64,000 nucleotides of DNA from contig CBDDKZ010000003.1 of assembly GCA_965230415.1 (NCBI GenBank), forward strand, positions 124,001-188,000. Reading direction: 5' to 3'. This document shows, one piece after another, positions 1 through 9,411 of the stretch. The number at the start of each line of letters is the position of its first letter. The stretch's first letter is position 1. Both the position numbers and the translations under genes were made by a program. Below the pieces are notes generated by a model. That model was not told the DNA's origin. It did not search any database and was given only the letters and a program-made list of their open reading frames with translations. The stretch is from CBDDKZ01 sp965230415 (lineage in GTDB: Bacteria; Bacteroidota; Bacteroidia; Cytophagales; JAAEPT01).

Positions 1-578
1 TGCGAAACGTCCAACATTTTAATAATTCTGCTAGCTCCAATTGTTCCTTCCGACACTCCTGTAAAAAAACAATCTCGCTGCAGGTAGTCAAGCCTGTCTA
101 TATCCAGCTGGCTTGAGACCAGCTGTGACAAGAAAGGACGACTATAATCATGATTGAAAATGTCTATGGCAGTAGATATTGCACCATTAAATTGTGCATT
201 TAACCTTTCCATAATTACCAGTGAAAGATCTTCGTGGTGTACTCCCGGCATTATGGCACTTTCCAATGCATGACTAAATGGACCATGTCCTATATCGTGC
301 AATAATATGGCTATTTGAGCAGATTCGAATTCATGATCACTAATCTCATGACCTTTTCCTCTAAGGTTTTGTAATGCCTCACCCATTAAGTGCATAGCCC
401 CTAAAGCATGATGAAACCGGGTATGTAAGGCGCCCGGGTATACATAACTTGTGAGTCCCAGTTGTGAGATTCTTCTTAATCGTTGAAAAATAGGGTGATT
501 TATGATGTCGAAAATTAAATCACTCGGAATGCTTATGAATCCGTAAACCGGATCGTTGAATATTTTTTTCTTGTTCAA
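1..578 (-). CDS. HD-domain phosphohydrolase, 5' part only (runs off the left edge)
   Basis: Metal-dependent phosphohydrolase of the HD superfamily, related to the dGTPase/YdhJ-type proteins common beside porX in Bacteroidota. I translated it from the minus strand: about 192 codons are visible, starting at a TTG (578-576) that gives MNKKKIFNDPVYGF, the usual start of this family. No in-frame ATG exists upstream before a stop at 602-600. The metal-binding signature is clear: HTRFHHALGAMHLM near residues 57-70, then LLHDIGHGPFSHALE near 94-108. The gene is divergent from porX across 55 bp. The substrate (nucleotide or other phosphoester) cannot be told from sequence. The family call is firm; the symbol is left blank. 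Confidence 0.85.
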   Translation of the reverse strand, partial: MNKKKIFNDPVYGFISIPSDLIFDIINHPIFQRLRRISQLGLTSYVYPGALHTRFHHALGAMHLMGEALQNLRGKGHEISDHEFESAQIAILLHDIGHGPFSHALESAIMPGVHHEDLSLVIMERLNAQFNGAISTAIDIFNHDYSRPFLSQLVSSQLDIDRLDYLQRDCFFTGVSEGTIGASRIIKMLDVS

Positions 579-633
579 AATTTTATTAAATAACGAGCGT
601 TAATCTATCAAACGTCAATATTAAAATAAATTT

Positions 634-2196
634 ATGCAAAGATATAATATTTTGTGGGCCGACGATGAAATTGAGTTGTTAAAAGCGCACATAATGTTTT
701 TAGAAGAGAAGGGGTATAACGTGACACCTGTTAATAGTGCGGTGGAAGCATTAGAAAGTGTTGATGAATCTAATTACGATGTAGTGTTTTTGGATGAAAA
801 TATGCCTGGTATGTCTGGACTAGAGGCATTAAATGAGATAAAAAAGAAATTTCCCTCTATTCCTTGTGTGATGATTACCAAAAGCGAGGAAGAATATATT
901 ATGGAAGAAGCAATTGGAGGTAAAATTTCTGATTATTTAATTAAGCCTTTAAATCCTAATCAGATTTTGTTATCGCTTAAGAAAATTTTAGACAAACAAC
1001 GTTTGGTTTCTGAGAAGACCAATGCTTCTTATCAGCGCGATTTTCAACAGATTAGTATGACGTATAACGACGTTATTGATCACGACGATTGGGTTAATGT
1101 GTACAAAAAACTAATCCACCACGAAATTGGGATTGAAGAAACAGAGCACAAAAGCATGAAAGAAGTGCTTGAAATGCAAAAAAGTGAAGCTAATAGTAAT
1201 TTTTGCCGCTTTGTAGAAGATAATTATGAAGATTGGATAAACAGAAATACAGAAGAAAGGCCTGTTTTTTCCCATGAATTAATGGATGAATATGTCTTTC
1301 CGCTTTTGGAAGAAGGAGACAAAGTATTCTTTATTGTAGTTGATAATTTAAGATTCGACCAATACAGGGTGTTGGAACCCTTTATCACCGATTATTTCAA
1401 TATAGAGAGTGAAGAAGTCTATTATTCCATCTTACCTACCACAACCGCTTATGCGAGAAACGCTATCTTTTCCGGGCTTACTCCCTTAGAAATGTCTAAA
1501 ATGTGTAAGGATATATGGAAGAGCGAAGAGGACGAGGGGGGCAAAAATAATCATGAGGAAGAATTTCTATTACGCCAAATTGATCGCAAAGGACTTCCAT
1601 ATAAAGCTTCTTATAATAAAGTACTAAATGTTGAAAAAGGAAATCAGCTGGTTGAAAGTTTCAATAACCTGATGGGCAATGATTTAAATTGTATTGTTTA
1701 CAACTTTGTTGATATGCTGTCACATGCACGCACAGATATGGCCATGATTAAAGAACTAGCCGGTGATGAAGCTGCCTATCGAACACTCACTAAATCCTGG
1801 TTTCTTCACTCTCCTTTTTATGATATATTGAAAAAAATCGCGGAAACAGACGCCAAAGTGCTTATATCTACAGATCATGGGACCATTCGTGTGAAAAGAC
1901 CCCATAAAATTATTGGTGATCGCAATACCAATACCAACTTGCGTTATAAGATGGGACGTAATCTGAATTATGAGGGTAAGAATATCTACGATGTTTCTGA
2001 TCCCGAGCGCGTGAAGTTGCCTCGTCAGAATATGTCATCTTCATTCGTGTTTACACAGGAAGACCTATTCTTCGTTTATCCAAACAATTACAACCACTAT
2101 GTAAATATCTATAAAGATTCTTTTCAGCACGGAGGCATCTCGATGGAAGAAATGATTGTTCCCATAGTGACGCTGAGCCCCAAAAGAAAGAAATAG
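634..2196 (+). CDS. porX: PorX-type response regulator with PglZ domain (T9SS regulator)
   Basis: Two-domain response regulator. The receiver domain (about residues 1-120) keeps the acidic pair D10/D11, phosphoacceptor D54 in VFLDENMPG, T82 and K104. After a helical linker comes a PglZ domain of the alkaline-phosphatase superfamily (about 205-515), with the metal/nucleophile signatures VVDNLRFD (236-243), the Thr run 269-271 in ILPTTTAYAR, and STDHG further on. In Porphyromonas gingivalis PorX controls type IX secretion genes together with the kinase PorY and the sigma factor SigP, and its PglZ domain is a zinc-dependent phosphodiesterase (established knowledge). At 520 aa it is full length. 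It is followed by tsaE after 86 bp, a usual neighbourhood in the phylum. No porY is in the window. Confidence 0.93.
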   Translation: MQRYNILWADDEIELLKAHIMFLEEKGYNVTPVNSAVEALESVDESNYDVVFLDENMPGMSGLEALNEIKKKFPSIPCVMITKSEEEYIMEEAIGGKISDYLIKPLNPNQILLSLKKILDKQRLVSEKTNASYQRDFQQISMTYNDVIDHDDWVNVYKKLIHHEIGIEETEHKSMKEVLEMQKSEANSNFCRFVEDNYEDWINRNTEERPVFSHELMDEYVFPLLEEGDKVFFIVVDNLRFDQYRVLEPFITDYFNIESEEVYYSILPTTTAYARNAIFSGLTPLEMSKMCKDIWKSEEDEGGKNNHEEEFLLRQIDRKGLPYKASYNKVLNVEKGNQLVESFNNLMGNDLNCIVYNFVDMLSHARTDMAMIKELAGDEAAYRTLTKSWFLHSPFYDILKKIAETDAKVLISTDHGTIRVKRPHKIIGDRNTNTNLRYKMGRNLNYEGKNIYDVSDPERVKLPRQNMSSSFVFTQEDLFFVYPNNYNHYVNIYKDSFQHGGISMEEMIVPIVTLSPKRKK

Positions 2197-2282
2197 GGAT
2201 TGAACAATTTATATTTCATAGCCCATGATAGCCGCAATTTGCCAAAAATTGCTAAATTTATAGCGTAATACATTGCAAAGAG

Positions 2283-2711
2283 TTGGCAAATACAGAGTTA
2301 GTATTTTCAAAAGAAGCTATTGAAGGTGCGATAAGGTTTTTATTACCGTTCGAAGGTTGGAGTAAAATTTGGTTTTTCGATGCTGAAATGGGAGGAGGTA
2401 AGACCACACTAATAAGTGCAATATGTGAATATTTTCAGGTCGTTGATGCGGTATCGAGTCCAACTTTTAGTTTAGTAAATGAATATCAGAACGCTGGTGG
2501 TAAACGTTTTTACCATTTTGATTTTTATAGAATGGTAAACGAACAGGAAGCGTTAGATATTGGTGTTGATGATTATTTCTACTCGGGAGATTTGTGTTTT
2601 ATTGAATGGCCATCGAGAATTAGGTCCTTATGGCCTGTGAAATACGTTCATATTCAAATTATTGTAACTGGACCAACAGAAAGAAAATTAGTGGTAAAAA
2701 AACATGGCTAA
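2283..2711 (+). CDS. tsaE: tRNA threonylcarbamoyladenosine biosynthesis ATPase TsaE
   Basis: P-loop ATPase that works with TsaB and TsaD to transfer threonylcarbamoyl from TC-AMP to A37 of ANN-decoding tRNAs. The Walker A is EMGGGKTTL (residues 35-43, Lys40), followed by SSPTFSLVNEY and the FIEWPSR motif typical of the family. The start is a TTG at 2283 (MANTELVF); the 142-aa length matches the family, and no ATG would keep the Walker A region. The 3' end overlaps ald by 8 bp, so the two are probably translationally coupled. The partner enzyme TsaC is encoded at 31035-31604. Confidence 0.92.
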   Translation: MANTELVFSKEAIEGAIRFLLPFEGWSKIWFFDAEMGGGKTTLISAICEYFQVVDAVSSPTFSLVNEYQNAGGKRFYHFDFYRMVNEQEALDIGVDDYFYSGDLCFIEWPSRIRSLWPVKYVHIQIIVTGPTERKLVVKKHG

Positions 2712-3933
2712 AGAGCGTTATAATCCCGCATTGGACACCCTGGCAAAGCAAAGAGCACTATATCCTCAAGAATCACCTCTGAAGGTAAAGTCAGATGCCC
2801 AGTCACTATCTATTGGAATTCCTAAAGAGAAACAACTACAGGAAAAGCGATTGTGCCTAACTCCCGAATCTGTTGGGATTTTAGTGAGTAATGGCCATGA
2901 AGTAAAAGTAGAGAGCCTTGCTGGTAAAGAGGCGCACTACGATGATCACTCTTATAGTGAACACGGAGCCACCATCGTATACTCTGAAAAAGAAGTCTTT
3001 GAAGCCGATTTAGTCCTTAAAGTAGAGCCTCCTAGTTTAGAGGAAATCGAAATGATGAATTCGGGAGCTTCTTTGATATCGGCAATCCAGATGTCTCATT
3101 TACAAAAAGAATACCTGATGGCTCTTCAGAAGAAAAAAATAACTTCTGTTGCTTTTGAATTAATCGAAGACAAAGGCGGGTTGAAACCTGTAGTTCAGGC
3201 GATGAGCGAAATTGCCAGTAGCTGCATAATTTCAATTGCCGGAGAATATTTAAGTAACTCCACAGATGGTATGGGAGTGGTATTGGGAGCCGTGACCGGA
3301 GTGCCCCCTATAAGGGTGGTTGTTTTGGGTGCCGGAACAATTGGTGAGAACGTTACTCGTGTTTTAAGACACCTTGGGGCCGAAGTCAGGGTATTTGATA
3401 ATCATCATTATAAATTGAGAAGGCTCAAGAAAAATATCGGTGAGCAAGTGTATACTTCTGTAATAGATAACTATACACTAATGGACGATATTACCAAAGC
3501 AGATGTTGTAATAGGAGCTCTTCGCTCTGAGGAGGGCAGAAGCCCTTGTGTGGTGTCAGAGGAGATGGTTACCAATATGAAAAAAGGGGCGATTATTATC
3601 GACGCCAGTATAAGCCAGGGAGGATGCTTTGAAACATCACGACTCACCACACACGATAATCCCGTATACCTAAAGCATGATATTATTCATTACTGTGTTC
3701 CGAATATACCTTCAAGAGTAAGCAGGACAGCTACAAGAGCGCTGAGTTATATATTTACTCCAATGCTCAACCAAATAGCAAAGACGGGAGGTATAGATGA
3801 TATGATACATGCTAAAGAATGGTTTATGAACGGAGTATATACTTATAAAGGGAATGTTACCAGCAAACATATAGCCGAAAAGTTTGGTTTATCCTACAAA
3901 GATTTAAGTTTGTTACTGGCGGCGAGTTTTTAA
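2704..3933 (+). CDS. ald: alanine dehydrogenase
   Basis: NAD-dependent oxidative deamination of L-alanine to pyruvate and ammonia. The protein (409 aa) has the AlaDH/PNT N-terminal domain (about 55-185; GIPKEKQLQEKRLCLTPESV, with the family Arg and Lys) and a Rossmann domain with VVLGAGTIGENV near residues 201-212. There is an N-terminal extension of about 35 residues ahead of the catalytic domain, seen in the Bacteroidota form of this enzyme; some family members are annotated as transhydrogenase alpha-like, but no beta subunit is nearby. The ATG at 2704 lies inside the end of tsaE. The conserved porX-tsaE-ald order supports the call. Confidence 0.88.
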   Translation: MAKERYNPALDTLAKQRALYPQESPLKVKSDAQSLSIGIPKEKQLQEKRLCLTPESVGILVSNGHEVKVESLAGKEAHYDDHSYSEHGATIVYSEKEVFEADLVLKVEPPSLEEIEMMNSGASLISAIQMSHLQKEYLMALQKKKITSVAFELIEDKGGLKPVVQAMSEIASSCIISIAGEYLSNSTDGMGVVLGAVTGVPPIRVVVLGAGTIGENVTRVLRHLGAEVRVFDNHHYKLRRLKKNIGEQVYTSVIDNYTLMDDITKADVVIGALRSEEGRSPCVVSEEMVTNMKKGAIIIDASISQGGCFETSRLTTHDNPVYLKHDIIHYCVPNIPSRVSRTATRALSYIFTPMLNQIAKTGGIDDMIHAKEWFMNGVYTYKGNVTSKHIAEKFGLSYKDLSLLLAASF

Positions 3934-4022
3934 TAAAAAGATCCCCAATAATTTTTTACTTTTTAATAGAAAGGCTGCTGCTCTTTTGTCCTAAATCATT
4001 ATTTTTACAGCCCTAAAAATTA

Positions 4023-6647
4023 ATGTGTATGGCTGTATCAAAGAATTATAATCCGGTAGCTGTTGAGGATAAGTGGTATCAAACCTGGCTCGATAATAAA
4101 GTATTTGCCGCAAAGGTAAACAAGGATAAATCTCCATATACAATTGTAATCCCCCCTCCAAACGTGACTGGCGTATTACATATGGGGCATATGCTTAATA
4201 ATACCATTCAGGATATTCTGATCAGAAAGGCTCGTATGGAAGGAAAAGAAGCCTGTTGGGTTCCGGGTACCGATCACGCCTCTATAGCCACGGAGACCAA
4301 AGTCGTGAATATGCTCAAAGAAAAAGGTATTGAAAAAAGTGAGCTGAGCAGAGAGGAATTTCTGAAACATGCCTGGGAATGGACAGAAAAATATGGGGGT
4401 ATAATACTGGATCAATTGAAGAAATTAGGCGCTTCATGCGACTGGGATCGCACCGCTTTTACTTTGGACGATATCAGGTCGGAATCTGTAATAAACGTCT
4501 TCTGTGATTTATACGAAAAAGGCCATATCTATAGGGGCGTTCGCATGGTGAACTGGGACCCTAAAGGCCAGACGGCTCTTTCAGATGAAGAAGTTTTTCA
4601 TAAAGAAGTACAGTCCAAACTTTATCATATTAAGTATGCCATAGAAGGTTCCGAAGCCTATTTAGTCATTGCTACCACACGTCCGGAAACCTTACTGGGA
4701 GATACGGCTATATGTATTAACCCTAATGACGAAAGACATGCACACCTTAAAGGTCAAAAAGCAGTAGTTCCTTTTATCAACAGAGTGATTCCAATCATCG
4801 AAGACGAGTATGTTGATTTGGAGTTTGGAACCGGCTGTCTTAAAGTGACTCCCGCTCACGATGTTAATGACTATGAGCTTGGACAGAAACATAAATTGGA
4901 GGTAATAGATATCCTTAATGATGATGGAACCCTGAATGAAAAAGCACAAATTCATGTAGGGGAAAATCGTTTTGTAGCCAGGAAAAAAATAGTTAAAGAG
5001 CTCGAAGAGGCCGGTTTATTGGTGAAAGTAGAGGAGATTACGAATAATGTAGGTTATTCTGAACGTACAAGCGAAGTCATTGAGCCGAAGCTTTCGACGC
5101 AGTGGTTTTGTAAAATGACCGAGATGGCGAAGCCGGCATTAGAGAATGTCTTGAATGATAATGTTCAAATACACCCCTCCAAATTTAAGAATATGTATCG
5201 TTCATGGATGGAAAACATTCGGGATTGGTGTATTTCCAGACAACTATGGTGGGGGCATCAGATTCCTGCCTATTATTTGCCAAACGGAGCGTATGTCGTT
5301 GCGCGTAACAAAGAAGACGCTTTAAACAAAGCAAAGGAATTGGACACTTCTCTTGAAATGAAAGATCTAATGCAAGATAATGATGTGTTGGACACATGGT
5401 TCTCGTCGTGGTTATGGCCAATGTCTGTTTTTAATGGTATTCTCAAGCCTGAAAATGAAGAGTTTAAGTATTTTTACCAAACCGATAGTTTGGTGACAGG
5501 TTTTGATATCATCTTCTTTTGGGTAGCGAGAATGGTAATGGCAGGATACGAATTTAGCAAAGAAAAACCATTTAAAGATGTCTATATCACCGGGATGGTT
5601 AGAGATGAAAAGAGACGCAAGATGTCTAAACAGCTCGGTAACTCACCCGATCCATTGGATTTAATAAAAAAATACGGAGCGGATGGTGTTCGGGTTGGTA
5701 TGCTGCTTTCTGCACCTGCCGGTAACGATCTTTTGTTCAATGAAAAGCTGTGTGAACAAGGAAGTAAATTTTCGAACAAGATCTGGAACGCCTATCGCCT
5801 CATAGAAAGCTGGGAAGTGACAGAGGGAAGCGCTGTGCCCAATGAACAGACCATAACCTGGTTCAAATCTAAAATGGCTGAACAACTTTCTGAAATCGAG
5901 GCCAATTTTGATAAGTTTAGAATTTCAGATGCCTTAATGGGGATCTACAAATTGTTTTGGGACGAGTTTTGTGATTGGTATTTAGAGATGGTCAAGCCCG
6001 AATATGGTGAGCCAATAGACAGAAAAACAAAAGAAGAATCTATCGCGATATTTGAGCGGCTCCTTCAAATTATCCATCCGTTTATGCCTTTCATTACAGA
6101 AGAGTTGTGGTCACATACTTCCGAAAGATCTTCATCCGACTTTATTACCAGAAGTACGTGGCCGAAGCTGGAAGTCGAAGATAAGAAGGTCTTAGAAGAG
6201 GTGGTTAAAGTAAAGGATGTAGTTTCCGGAATAAGAAATATACGCGCAGAAAAGGATATAGCAAAAAAAGAAAATTTGCCCTTATTAGTTAAAACTACAG
6301 ACAAAGGTTTTTACGGTAAATACAAGGGGGTTATCTGTGCATTGGCAGGATTGGAATCCATTGAAATAGTAGACGAAAAAGCCGAAAATGCGGCTAATAT
6401 TGTTGTGGGTGCAGACGAACTTGGGCTTGTTTTGGGTGATCTTGTAAACAGCGAAGCCGAAAAAGAAAAGCTCTTAAAAGAGTTGGAATATACGCAGGGC
6501 TTACTAAAGATAATAGATAAGAAGCTTCAGAACGATAAATTTGTTAACAATGCTCCGGAACAGGTGGTAGCTTCCGAGCGTAAAAAATATGCCGATGCTG
6601 AGGCCAAAATCAAAGCCCTTGAAGCTAGTATATCAGCTTTAGTTTAA
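4023..6647 (+). CDS. valS: valyl-tRNA synthetase
   Basis: Class I aminoacyl-tRNA synthetase charging tRNA-Val. The HIGH signature reads HMGH (53-56) after PPPNVTG, and the KMSKS loop reads KMSKQ (533-537). The editing (CP1) domain carries TTRPETLLGDTA, and WCISRQLWWGHQIPAYY follows. The last 70 residues form the Val-tRNA synthetase coiled coil (LLKELEYTQGLLKIIDKKL). Length (874 aa) is normal. The start may be the ATG at 4023 or the in-frame ATG at 4029 (MAVSKNYNP); the second looks slightly more like relatives. The gene is probably separately transcribed, with 89 bp separating it from ald. Confidence 0.96.
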   Translation: MCMAVSKNYNPVAVEDKWYQTWLDNKVFAAKVNKDKSPYTIVIPPPNVTGVLHMGHMLNNTIQDILIRKARMEGKEACWVPGTDHASIATETKVVNMLKEKGIEKSELSREEFLKHAWEWTEKYGGIILDQLKKLGASCDWDRTAFTLDDIRSESVINVFCDLYEKGHIYRGVRMVNWDPKGQTALSDEEVFHKEVQSKLYHIKYAIEGSEAYLVIATTRPETLLGDTAICINPNDERHAHLKGQKAVVPFINRVIPIIEDEYVDLEFGTGCLKVTPAHDVNDYELGQKHKLEVIDILNDDGTLNEKAQIHVGENRFVARKKIVKELEEAGLLVKVEEITNNVGYSERTSEVIEPKLSTQWFCKMTEMAKPALENVLNDNVQIHPSKFKNMYRSWMENIRDWCISRQLWWGHQIPAYYLPNGAYVVARNKEDALNKAKELDTSLEMKDLMQDNDVLDTWFSSWLWPMSVFNGILKPENEEFKYFYQTDSLVTGFDIIFFWVARMVMAGYEFSKEKPFKDVYITGMVRDEKRRKMSKQLGNSPDPLDLIKKYGADGVRVGMLLSAPAGNDLLFNEKLCEQGSKFSNKIWNAYRLIESWEVTEGSAVPNEQTITWFKSKMAEQLSEIEANFDKFRISDALMGIYKLFWDEFCDWYLEMVKPEYGEPIDRKTKEESIAIFERLLQIIHPFMPFITEELWSHTSERSSSDFITRSTWPKLEVEDKKVLEEVVKVKDVVSGIRNIRAEKDIAKKENLPLLVKTTDKGFYGKYKGVICALAGLESIEIVDEKAENAANIVVGADELGLVLGDLVNSEAEKEKLLKELEYTQGLLKIIDKKLQNDKFVNNAPEQVVASERKKYADAEAKIKALEASISALV

Positions 6648-6668
6648 TAATATCGAGTTCATAAATAA

Positions 6669-6860
6669 TTAATCGCAATCTATTTGAGGGCAATCAAATG
6701 GGTTGCGTTTTTTCCTTTTGGCTTGAACCTTTTTTCTTTTTTCTAAAGACATACCGCGTGAAGTTTTAGCACAAGAGTTCAAGGTAAAACTCATAGAAAT
6801 ACTTAATGAAAAAATGATAGAATAAAACGCCGTTCTTCTGAAATTCATTAATTGCTTCAT
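6669..6860 (-). CDS. small putative lipoprotein, 63 aa
   Basis: Unrecognised small gene. Starting at the ATG 6860-6858 it gives a short hydrophobic signal (MKQLMNFRRTAFYSIIF...) ending in a lipobox LNSC with Cys at residue 29, then a strongly basic mature part (KKRKKVQAKRKKRN region) and a C-terminal Cys pair CPQIDCD. The open frame extends further upstream (to 6977), but that part overlaps a terminator hairpin and the neighbouring gene's end, so the internal Met is preferred. It converges on valS with a 21-bp gap. It resembles the many tiny orphan lipoproteins of Bacteroidota; compare the one at 25456-25599. Function unknown. Confidence 0.6.
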   Translation of the reverse strand: MKQLMNFRRTAFYSIIFSLSISMSFTLNSCAKTSRGMSLEKRKKVQAKRKKRNPFDCPQIDCD

Positions 6861-6885
6861 TGACAGATTACTAAAAATACAAAAT

Positions 6886-6920
6886 AAAAAGGCGCTTTTC
6901 AAGCTGAAAAGCGCCTTTTT
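6886..6920 (-). terminator. strong hairpin terminator
   Basis: Near-perfect 15-bp stem: left arm 6886-6900, loop 6901-6905, right arm 6906-6920. The GC core is GGCGC/GCGCC, flanked by A and T runs, so it can work in both directions. On the minus strand it follows the stop of the FecR-like gene at 6943 by about 23 bp. It also sits 25 bp upstream of the small lipoprotein start, which would then depend on read-through or a promoter inside the hairpin. Confidence 0.9.
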
Positions 6921-6942
6921 ATTAATTGACTTGAGACTCTTA

Positions 6943-7920
6943 TTACTTTTTAAGATAATGCTCAATAGCATTTTCAAGACGACCCAGGTCCTTATTTCTG
7001 TTTTTCAAATCTTCTAGTGTCTCTTCTAGATAATTCAAATAAGTATCTCTGAAGCTTTCAATGTCAGGAGCGCTTTCAGTAGCCCTGGCCAGGTGTCCAA
7101 TAGCGTAAGAAGTTAACCCTTGTTCGTCAAAGAACGAAGCATACATCAAATCATTCATTGGCGTGTCATCTTTTAATTCATTTTTAAGGGCCTTGTATTC
7201 TTTTTCAAAGGATACAGGGTCCAAGGATTTCGCCCATGAAAGTACCGGCGAAGGTCTACCTGATATTTCGATATCCAATTCTTCATTTTTCAAATCGTCG
7301 TGAACCAGTTTCAGCGCAATGTCTTCCGGTTCAATGCCCTCTTTCAATGTGAAGCTTACTGACATAGCGTCTTTATCCAATGGTATTTTTTGCAATACAC
7401 CATCTTCCATAGAATATACTTCCAGGCGGAAATTGTCCAAGATATCAGGACTGTCTACATTGTAAACCCAAGTAACAAAAAGCGGTGTGTTTGGCATTAA
7501 TTCAATTTGTTTTTTGTTTACGAAATAAGCCATTTCCTGCCCTCTGGTAACCGACCCTGTTACCGAGTGTTTTTTGGTGGAAACATCCATATCGTTAAAA
7601 GCAAACTTGGCATACTTTTCTGCAAAAGAATTACTGCTCGATCCCAGTTTACTTTCAAGGCTGATGATGTCATAGACCCCAGCCGTTTTTAATTCAAGAG
7701 TTCTTCCTGTTTTGTGAATTAACCCGACGTATCCGGAGCTGGCAATCTGGATTTTATTGCCTTTGTACATTTTAGTTCCTGTCGAAATGGCAGACCAGGA
7801 GGTTCCTTTTTGTATTTTGTTGGCTCCCTTTGTGGCCATGATTCGAAAAACATGATCTTGGGCATTAATAGTAAATATGATACTTAGAAATGCACTTAGT
7901 AGTATGATAGATTTTTTCAT
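6943..7920 (-). CDS. secreted FecR-like protein, unknown function
   Basis: Secreted protein (325 aa) with a clean signal peptide ending NAQ at about residue 20 (SPI-type, Bacteroidota style). The first half (KIQKGTSWSAISTGTKMYKGNKIQI, then GYVGLIHKTGRTLELKTAGVY, about 35-85) looks like a FecR/iron-regulated type beta domain in which a threshold value is tested; the middle resembles an Ig-like fold; the last 80 residues are helical and may be TPR-like. It is 42 bp downstream of the CHASE2 protein on the same strand, and the two are likely co-transcribed. This suggests that both belong to one envelope sensing unit, which is inference. A strong terminator follows. Confidence 0.7.
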   Translation of the reverse strand: MKKSIILLSAFLSIIFTINAQDHVFRIMATKGANKIQKGTSWSAISTGTKMYKGNKIQIASSGYVGLIHKTGRTLELKTAGVYDIISLESKLGSSSNSFAEKYAKFAFNDMDVSTKKHSVTGSVTRGQEMAYFVNKKQIELMPNTPLFVTWVYNVDSPDILDNFRLEVYSMEDGVLQKIPLDKDAMSVSFTLKEGIEPEDIALKLVHDDLKNEELDIEISGRPSPVLSWAKSLDPVSFEKEYKALKNELKDDTPMNDLMYASFFDEQGLTSYAIGHLARATESAPDIESFRDTYLNYLEETLEDLKNRNKDLGRLENAIEHYLKK

Positions 7921-7962
7921 AGCATTACTAAATTTTTAATGATTGGTTATACAAAGTTACAT

Positions 7963-9345
7963 TTATGCTCTAAACTTACCAACGATATTTTTTATGAGTC
8001 CATAATAAATTTCGAGGAAGTCACCGGCGAGAAGGATACATCCGAAGTAGATTGCACCAAATTTAAGCTCATAATTATATGTATCAAAAATTAGGCCAAT
8101 TACTATCAGAATACCCAAACTCATGATAATTCCCATAGCTTTCGTTAAACCGTCGTACCAAACCTTATAATCATTATATATAGGTCTGAAAGTAGCGAAC
8201 ACAATATATAATACGAAAAAACCAAGTACATGGCCTGCCCAATTGGGTAATTCGTCAATATAATTTTCATTTAGTATCGTTCTAATGATGTTTGCATGGA
8301 TTACAACACCATACATGTCACGCGATGCTTTTCCCACATAATTGTGGTTTAAAGGAGTGAAAAACTTGTCTTCAGCAGCGTGTGTATATACACGATCTCC
8401 AAGATATCCTAGTAAAACAATTTTGTCTTTAAAATCGAGTGAATCGAAATTTTGCTGAATGACATCATCATATTCATAAGTTCGGAAATAGGGATGATTG
8501 TTAAGAGGAGCATAATTGTTCTTGTCTGAATACCGTTCCTCATAGAAAGGAATGTAAATATTGCCTACATAATTGATGCGTTCTTCTTCTTTTTGGCGAC
8601 CATACAATTTCTTCACTTTTTCCGGAGCATACAACTCGGCAATTTTAGTGGCAAATGCAGGAAAAGTATCTTTACCAACAGTAATGTGTGAAAAGAATTT
8701 TCGTACTACATCATGGGAAGCACTGCCTTGCGATGCATCAATATCCATATCGGCGAAAGCTCCGTGTGTATTTAGGGCGAAAGGTTCGTAAGCATTGTTG
8801 ATACCAATGATGTGACCTTTTTTGTCATGCTTCCACTTATTAACTATGACAATATTGCTGTCTTGTGAAAATATGTCAGTCAAAATCATATCACTGTGCA
8901 TAGAATCTGGTTTTGCTTCAGGAAACCACACATCAAGTGCTGTGACTTTTGGTTTGCATCCCTGAATGGTATAAACAAGACGAGCGATATCAAAACGATT
9001 TAAATGACCAATATTAACAATCGTAATATCGGGATCTTGTTTGACATGAAAATCTTCCCCATTGTAACTACCCCTCATCTCCTCGTTTTTTCCCATTTGA
9101 GAAAACATTACATCGGTTATTTCTACATCCGAAAAGGCTTCTCCTATTGGGTCTAAAATTCTAAATTGGATACCTAAAAGACCTAGCCCAATAAAAAGTC
9201 CTAAAATAAAAACTAAAGCCAGCAGGTTGTCAGGAGCAAAAAAGTTCTTTACTGTATAGATTTTTTTATGTAGACGTATAAAGCCTAAAAAAAGCCTAAG
9301 CGATTCGCGAAAAATGTGTTTAATGAACTCTATGAAAGTACGCAT
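7963..9345 (-). CDS. CHASE2 domain membrane protein without an output domain
   Basis: 460 aa. There is one transmembrane helix near residues 41-62 (LLALVFILGLFIGLGLLGI), then a large periplasmic CHASE2 domain (about 65-365) with DITIVNIGHLNR, VTALDVWFPE and KIVLLGYLGDR, followed by C-terminal helices (about 370-455, three likely membrane spans). CHASE2 is an extracytoplasmic sensor fused elsewhere to kinases or adenylate cyclases; here no kinase, cyclase or GGDEF domain follows, so output must be by a partner or the protein does something else. The downstream FecR-like gene is the obvious partner. Start ATG at 9345. Confidence 0.8.
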   Translation of the reverse strand: MRTFIEFIKHIFRESLRLFLGFIRLHKKIYTVKNFFAPDNLLALVFILGLFIGLGLLGIQFRILDPIGEAFSDVEITDVMFSQMGKNEEMRGSYNGEDFHVKQDPDITIVNIGHLNRFDIARLVYTIQGCKPKVTALDVWFPEAKPDSMHSDMILTDIFSQDSNIVIVNKWKHDKKGHIIGINNAYEPFALNTHGAFADMDIDASQGSASHDVVRKFFSHITVGKDTFPAFATKIAELYAPEKVKKLYGRQKEEERINYVGNIYIPFYEERYSDKNNYAPLNNHPYFRTYEYDDVIQQNFDSLDFKDKIVLLGYLGDRVYTHAAEDKFFTPLNHNYVGKASRDMYGVVIHANIIRTILNENYIDELPNWAGHVLGFFVLYIVFATFRPIYNDYKVWYDGLTKAMGIIMSLGILIVIGLIFDTYNYELKFGAIYFGCILLAGDFLEIYYGLIKNIVGKFRA

Positions 9346-9382
9346 GCGCTTCTCAGTTTACTCTTAAAAGTTGGGAATTTAC

Positions 9383-9390
9383 TATATTTG
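9383..9390 (+). promoter_or_regulatory. -7 promoter element for the meaB-aguB-aguA operon
   Basis: TATATTTG is an exact match to the Bacteroidota -7 consensus TAnnTTTG, 22 bp upstream of the meaB start codon. The -33 element is weak (TTTA at 9357-9360, spacing 22). The likely start of transcription is near 9397, giving a very short leader. Confidence 0.55.
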
Positions 9391-9411
9391 ATATGTAATT
9401 AATCAATTCTA

